Below are positions 10,304 through 16,166 of a stretch of 16,166 nt of DNA, piece after piece. Under the pieces are notes generated by a model that saw only the letters and a program-made list of their open reading frames with translations, was not told where the DNA came from and made no database searches. The position numbers and the translations under genes are program-made. Numbering within the stretch: position 1 is the first letter of the stretch; every line of letters begins with the position of its first letter. Where the stretch lies: NCBI GenBank assembly GCA_020445165.1, contig JAGRHE010000044.1, positions 1 through 16,166 of the forward strand. Direction: 5' to 3'. Source of the stretch: Gammaproteobacteria bacterium. Lineage in GTDB: Bacteria > Pseudomonadota > Gammaproteobacteria > Chromatiales > Sedimenticolaceae.

Positions 10304-10900
10304 ATGAAGCAATTGCCAATTGCGGCTGTAGCCGTGGCCGGGCTTTTTGCAGTTGCCTTTAACGCCCACGCGACCGTGTTCAATGTCGATCGAACGATTG
10401 GTGGCGGCACCGTTACCGGGTACATCACCACCGACGACACGATCGGTGCGCTCTCGTCGGCCAATATCATCGACTGGGCGTTTACGCTCACATCACCGGG
10501 CCTCAATGGTGGTTCGCCAGACTCGATCTCGGCCGGAAACCTGCAGATCAGCGCGGGACTCAGCGCCACCGCGACCGACCTTCTATTCGACTTCTCGCTC
10601 GCCGGTTTCACCTTCTTTCAGGGCGGCCCCGACGACAATGGCTGGTGCCTTGCCGGACCCGCTGGTTGCGGATCGGTTGGTGGCGCCAACGGTGAGTCCA
10701 TCTTCTGGGCGCCGGGACAAACGGATCCTGCGCAGTTCGTTGTCCAGACCGGCGTCGTGTCCGTCGGCAGCGCTTCGGCCGCCACCCCCCTGCCACCGTC
10801 ATTGTTGCTGCTGCTGGCCGGCGTGGGGAGCATCGCACTGCTGAGCACGGCATGCGGCAGCGCTGCCAATGGCTGTACCGGATCCGACTCACGACTGTGA
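10304..10900 (+). CDS. Exported PEP-CTERM/VPLPA-like protein (198 aa)
   Basis: The start is the ATG at 10304 with GGAGA at 10289-10293. The frame is open further upstream, but the signal peptide begins exactly here: MKQLPIAAVAVAGLFAVAFN followed by AHA, with likely cleavage after residue 23. The mature part starts with a segment containing GTVTGYITTDDTIGALSSAN, typical of small PEP-CTERM exoproteins. Near the C-terminus, TPLPPS precedes a hydrophobic stretch (LLLLLAGVGSIALL), matching the tripartite sorting signal with PLP in place of PEP. The family's usual Arg-rich tail is missing: the protein ends STACGSAANGCTGSDSRL. The +1 frame at this point reads MRQRCQWLYRIR, so a frameshift or sequencing error is possible. 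The likely role is a surface or exopolysaccharide-associated protein; its exact function is unknown. No exosortase gene is in the window. Confidence 0.8.
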   Translation: MKQLPIAAVAVAGLFAVAFNAHATVFNVDRTIGGGTVTGYITTDDTIGALSSANIIDWAFTLTSPGLNGGSPDSISAGNLQISAGLSATATDLLFDFSLAGFTFFQGGPDDNGWCLAGPAGCGSVGGANGESIFWAPGQTDPAQFVVQTGVVSVGSASAATPLPPSLLLLLAGVGSIALLSTACGSAANGCTGSDSRL

Positions 10901-11044
10901 ACTGCATGCGCATCGCCCGCGATCGCAGCGGAACTGCGGCCCGACCACGGCACAGGCCGCGCCATCATGATCCGTCGTTGCGCTGCACGGCGAGCGGCCA
11001 CGCACCTTGGCACGACAACCATAAGCTCAGCTGATCAGCCGCCG

Positions 11045-11069
11045 GCGCGCAGGATAATTTATTGCGCGC
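11045..11069. repeat. 7-bp inverted repeat flanking an AT-rich core
   Basis: GCGCGCA (11045-11051) and TGCGCGC (11063-11069) flank an AT-rich 11-bp core containing GATAAT. It lies about 70 bp upstream of the 143-residue hypothetical gene. It may be an operator overlapping a -10 box, or a transcript-end hairpin for the upstream gene, although there is no T-run after it. A weak -35 match only; not called a promoter. Confidence 0.35.
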
Positions 11070-11140
11070 TGGGTGTGGGCAACTAAGCTTGGGAATTGAA
11101 GCCCACTCACAAAACGCTGCGCAGATGCGAGGAGGCGGAC

Positions 11141-11572
11141 ATGAGCTTTTTAGGTGAACTTTTCTCCAGCCGTACACCCGACTACCCACCGCTCGAAGCG
11201 GACAGCCGTGCCGGCAGGAAGGTGGCCGAGGTCGAACATGAAATCCAGGAATTGATGCACAAGGTCAAGCAACCGCTCGAGGTGGTACCGTCCGATCATG
11301 CCGCTTATGTATTCATCGGCAAGCCCCCGAAAAAGTTCGGCTTGGCATGGATCCATGACGGGAAGGTCAGTGGCTTCAACACGCTGATCGAAGAACATGG
11401 TGTCACTCCGGCCGAGATCGAGAAGGTGACCGAGCAGTTGCGTGAATCCTATTTGCGGCACGACGATGCGAATCACTTCACGACGACGATCGATCAGCGG
11501 AAAGTGGTCGTGACGGCATCCGATGCGCTCGAACGGGAAGTGCACGAAATCATCGACAGCATCGTTCACTGA
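11141..11572 (+). CDS. Conserved-looking hypothetical protein (143 aa)
   Basis: I do not recognise the family. The start is the ATG at 11141, preceded by AGGAGG at 11130-11135 with 5 bp spacing; the in-frame TTG at 11096 has nothing comparable. The product is soluble and charged, with no signal peptide or membrane helix. A helical segment (residues about 20-45: RAGRKVAEVEHEIQELMHKV) is followed by strands around AAYVFIGKPPKKFGLAWIHDGKV, then a helix (TPAEIEKVTEQLRESYLRH), then another strand-helix pair. This alternating pattern looks like a compact alpha/beta domain. It stands alone between the exported protein and a convergent EcsC gene. Codon use matches its neighbours and the ribosome binding site is strong, so it is probably a real gene. 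Confidence 0.8.
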   Translation: MSFLGELFSSRTPDYPPLEADSRAGRKVAEVEHEIQELMHKVKQPLEVVPSDHAAYVFIGKPPKKFGLAWIHDGKVSGFNTLIEEHGVTPAEIEKVTEQLRESYLRHDDANHFTTTIDQRKVVVTASDALEREVHEIIDSIVH

Positions 11573-11580
11573 ATGAGTCA

Positions 11581-11601
11581 GACCGATCGCGTTGGTCGGT
11601 C
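11581..11601. terminator. Possible hairpin between convergent genes
   Basis: GACCGAT / GTCGGTC arms (6 Watson-Crick pairs plus one G-T) enclose a 7-nt loop just after the hypothetical gene's stop and before the end of the convergent EcsC gene. There is no T-run on either side, so it is at best a weak terminator. Confidence 0.25.
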
Positions 11602-11664
11602 ATGTGCGTCGAAAGTGCAACGCCGGCCGGCCAGCGCGCGAGGGTGTTTCATCCGGACCTTCAG

Positions 11665-12450
11665 TCACAGACGTTCATACACGTCGCGCACGGCATCGGC
11701 ACCATGCGTCCGCTCCAGCCGTCGGACGATGAAGTGTCCGCGCCCCATGTCCTGGAAGTGATCCATGAACAGGGTGTTGACGAGTGCGCCGCCGATCGCG
11801 CCGAGCACCGGCATCGACTGTGCAGCGGCCTTTTCCGAAACGACGATCGAGAAACGCGCGGCGACCTGGTTGACCAGGCGCACCAGCGCAGGCGCGGATT
11901 GTTGCGACAGGCCGCGACTGGCGACGTGCGCGGCAGCCTCGGACACCGCCTTGGCCAGTGCTGCGCGTGCGGCGAAGTAGCCGGTCTCGGCGGCATCGTC
12001 ACCGGTTGAGCGTCCTCCGAGCGCGAGCACGCGCATGCACTCGATGCGGGCCTCGGGCCGGTCGAGCCGCTCACCCTCGCTGCGCGCGATATCGGCAATC
12101 GAGCGCAGCATGATCGTGGTCGAGACCGGCAGCTCGATCGCCAGTGCCGGCAGACCGAAGGCACCGCCGGCCGCTCCCGTCGCACCGACGGCGATTTTGT
12201 GCAGCCAGTCGGCGGGTGTCCGACGGGCACCGTCACTGGCGTCGAGTGTGCGCAGCGCGGTGTTCATCGCCTGCTCGATGGCGCCGCGCACCACGTCGTT
12301 GACGGTCTCGTGCCAAGCATCGGGCAACAGCGCGAGACCCTTCTCGATCGGGCTACCAACCAGGTTGCTCAGGCGGGCGGCCAGTCCCGGCGCTTCGAGC
12401 AGGTCGCGCGCCATGCGCAGGTCGGCGAGGTCGGCGGGGTCATCGAGCAT
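11665..12450 (-). CDS. EcsC family protein (261 aa)
   Basis: The start is the ATG at 12450 (MLDDPADLADLRMARDLLEA) with GGAG 7 bp upstream; the frame continues upstream only as a shadow over the dinB gene. Family-typical parts are an N-terminal GSPIEKGLALLPDAWHETV segment, a Gly/Ala-rich hydrophobic stretch (GATGAAGGAFGLPALAIELP) that may associate with the membrane, a second Gly/Ala-rich stretch (MPVLGAIGGALVNTLFMDHF), and a C-terminal GHFIVRRLERTHG motif. EcsC proteins take their name from the third gene of the Bacillus ecs locus, but this stand-alone proteobacterial branch has no established biochemical function. It is divergent from dinB and convergent with the 143-residue hypothetical, so it is probably transcribed alone. 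Family assignment is fairly sure; function is unknown. Confidence 0.85.
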   Translation of the reverse strand: MLDDPADLADLRMARDLLEAPGLAARLSNLVGSPIEKGLALLPDAWHETVNDVVRGAIEQAMNTALRTLDASDGARRTPADWLHKIAVGATGAAGGAFGLPALAIELPVSTTIMLRSIADIARSEGERLDRPEARIECMRVLALGGRSTGDDAAETGYFAARAALAKAVSEAAAHVASRGLSQQSAPALVRLVNQVAARFSIVVSEKAAAQSMPVLGAIGGALVNTLFMDHFQDMGRGHFIVRRLERTHGADAVRDVYERL

Positions 12451-12596
12451 AGGAGCACTCCGGCAATCATCCCTGGCCCATTCTGTGTCATCGACGGCAG
12501 GTGCGCGAGTACACCGTCGCCAGCCGGCGCAAACAGTTGATAGCATCCAATCATCGGCCAGGCCTTTCGCCGGCCTTGCAGTCGAGTTCAGACAGC

Positions 12597-13802
12597 TTGG
12601 ACACCGCACACGAAAAGCAGCGCTGGATCGGCCATGCCGACATCGATGCCTTCTACGCCAGCGTCGAGCAGCGCGACTGCCCGGCGTATCGCGGCCGCCC
12701 GGTCGTGGTCGGCGCCCTGCCCGGCCAACGTGGCGTGGTGGCCGCGGCCAGCTACGAAGCACGCAGGTACGGGATCCATTCGGCGATGCCAATCGCCGAA
12801 GCGCATCGACGCTGCCCGGACGCGGTGTTCGTGCGTCCGGACATGGCCCGTTACCAGCGGGTCTCGCGCGAAATCTTCGACATCCTCGGCAGCATCACGC
12901 CGGTGGTCGAACCGGTCTCGGTCGACGAGGCCTACCTCGACCTGAGCGGCCTGGAGCGACTGATCGGACCGCCCGACGAAATCGGTCGCGAGATCAGGCG
13001 CCGCGTGTTCGACGGCACAGGTCTCACGGCTTCTGTCGGCATCGGCCCGAACCGGCTGATCGCCAAGCTCGGTTCGGAGCATCGCAAGCCCGATGGCCTG
13101 ACCGTGATCGCACCGCACGAGGTCGCCGATTTTCTCGCACCGCTGCCGATCTCGAAATTGCGCGGCCTGGGCGGCCAGACGCAGAAGCTCTTTGCCCGGC
13201 TCGGTATCGAGACCGTGCGCCAGCTGCGCACTATCCCCCTGCCCTATCTCGAGCAGCATCTCGGGCATGGCGCGGCCGCCAAGTTCCATGCCCAGGCACA
13301 TGGTCTCGGCTCGACCGAGGTCACACCCGGGCGGCAGCGCAAGAGCATCTCCAAGGAGACGACGTTCCAGGACGACGTTGCCGACCATGCGCTACTGCGC
13401 GATGTCTTGCGTGGTCTCGCAGCCGAGGTTGCCGCCACGGCACGGCGCGAAGGACTGTCCGGCACGGTCGTGACCTTGAAGCTGCGCCTTACCGGGTTCG
13501 AGACCCATACCCGCCAGCACCGGCTGGCGGCGCCGACCCATGATGAACGCGTACTGCTGCGCGAGGCCTGGTCGCTGTTCCTTACCAGCGGTCTGCCGAA
13601 AAGACCGCTGCGTCTGATCGGCGTCGGTCTCAGTGGGTGGCAGAGCGGCGAGGTCGAGCAGGTCGACCTGTTTGCACCGGCGGGCGGCACACAGCGCAAT
13701 GAACGCGTCTTGCAGATCCTTGACCGGGCCGCCGACCGCTTCGGCAAGGGATCACTGCAGTTGGGTGGTAGACGCCCTCAGGGACCACCCAAAACGAAAT
13801 GA
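12597..13802 (+). CDS. dinB: DNA polymerase IV (Y-family translesion polymerase)
   Basis: This error-prone polymerase bypasses DNA lesions. The palm motif HADIDAFYASVE supplies D15, and SVDEAYLDLS supplies D110 and E111, which bind the catalytic metals. The steric-gate position is Tyr (Y20) where E. coli DinB has Phe. Further motifs are SVGIGPNRLIAKLGSEHRKPDG, a helix-hairpin-helix (ISKLRGLGGQTQKLF), the little-finger domain, and a beta-clamp motif QVDLF at 355-359. The total of 401 residues is somewhat longer than E. coli DinB (351), with an extra C-terminal tail. The start is uncertain: TTG at 12597 gives the family's usual N-terminus, but no candidate (TTG 12597, TTG 12576, GTG 12501) has a good ribosome binding site. 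No convincing LexA box is visible upstream. It is divergent from the EcsC gene. Confidence 0.93.
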   Translation: MDTAHEKQRWIGHADIDAFYASVEQRDCPAYRGRPVVVGALPGQRGVVAAASYEARRYGIHSAMPIAEAHRRCPDAVFVRPDMARYQRVSREIFDILGSITPVVEPVSVDEAYLDLSGLERLIGPPDEIGREIRRRVFDGTGLTASVGIGPNRLIAKLGSEHRKPDGLTVIAPHEVADFLAPLPISKLRGLGGQTQKLFARLGIETVRQLRTIPLPYLEQHLGHGAAAKFHAQAHGLGSTEVTPGRQRKSISKETTFQDDVADHALLRDVLRGLAAEVAATARREGLSGTVVTLKLRLTGFETHTRQHRLAAPTHDERVLLREAWSLFLTSGLPKRPLRLIGVGLSGWQSGEVEQVDLFAPAGGTQRNERVLQILDRAADRFGKGSLQLGGRRPQGPPKTK

Positions 13803-13858
13803 CCGGGACCCCGTTATGCATGCAGGCCAGGGCCCGCTTGCACGATCCGGCAGCCAGC

Positions 13859-16166
<2,308 letters not shown>

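Noticed and set aside
11007..11025. TTGGCACG as a possible sigma-54 -24 element
   Set aside because: There is no GC dinucleotide at the required -12 spacing.
12480..12500. CTGT...GGCAG sequence upstream of dinB as a possible LexA box
   Set aside because: The right half does not match CTGT-N8-ACAG, so no SOS box is claimed.
12451..12792. N-terminal extension of the EcsC frame to 12792
   Set aside because: It overlaps the dinB coding region on the opposite strand and reads as Arg-rich shadow sequence. The family N-terminus and ribosome binding site fit the ATG at 12450.

Overview
The window is a GC-rich bacterial chromosome segment. Protein families and codon use point to a gammaproteobacterium, possibly of the Chromatiales or a related sulfur-oxidiser group. 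That placement is inference from remembered protein character, not from a search.

Layout, left to right. Positions 1-102 hold the 3' end of a transposase (+ strand), followed by about 590 bp of gene-poor, decayed-looking DNA. An enolase gene (696-1979, +) has all the catalytic residues. Next come 467 bp without a gene, containing a 171-bp MITE-like element bounded by perfect 19-bp inverted repeats. The centre is a two-gene minus-strand operon of nearly 7.7 kb. It starts at a GTG with a strong ribosome binding site at 10110. The first gene encodes a 358-residue OmpA-domain protein. Its stop overlaps (ATGA) the start of a giant 2196-residue beta-rich protein (2447-9037). Neither protein has a visible signal peptide.

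Divergent from this operon is a small exported protein of the PEP-CTERM/VPLPA type (10304-10900, +). It is followed by a conserved-looking 143-residue hypothetical (11141-11572, +), then an EcsC-family protein (11665-12450, -) divergent from a Y-family DNA polymerase IV (about 12597-13802, +). The window ends inside a large minus-strand gene for an acyl-AMP ligase fused to a PlsC-type acyltransferase (13859 to beyond the right edge).

The genes look like housekeeping or stand-alone units (enolase, dinB, EcsC, ligase-acyltransferase) around one unusual accessory locus, the OmpA-like plus giant-protein operon. That pair is the best candidate for an undescribed system. The two proteins are translationally coupled and share a sequence motif at the end of one and the start of the other. 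The giant protein carries an internal jelly-roll (ConA-like) domain and a calcium-loop-like Asp motif near its C-terminus, yet no secretion gene is visible nearby.
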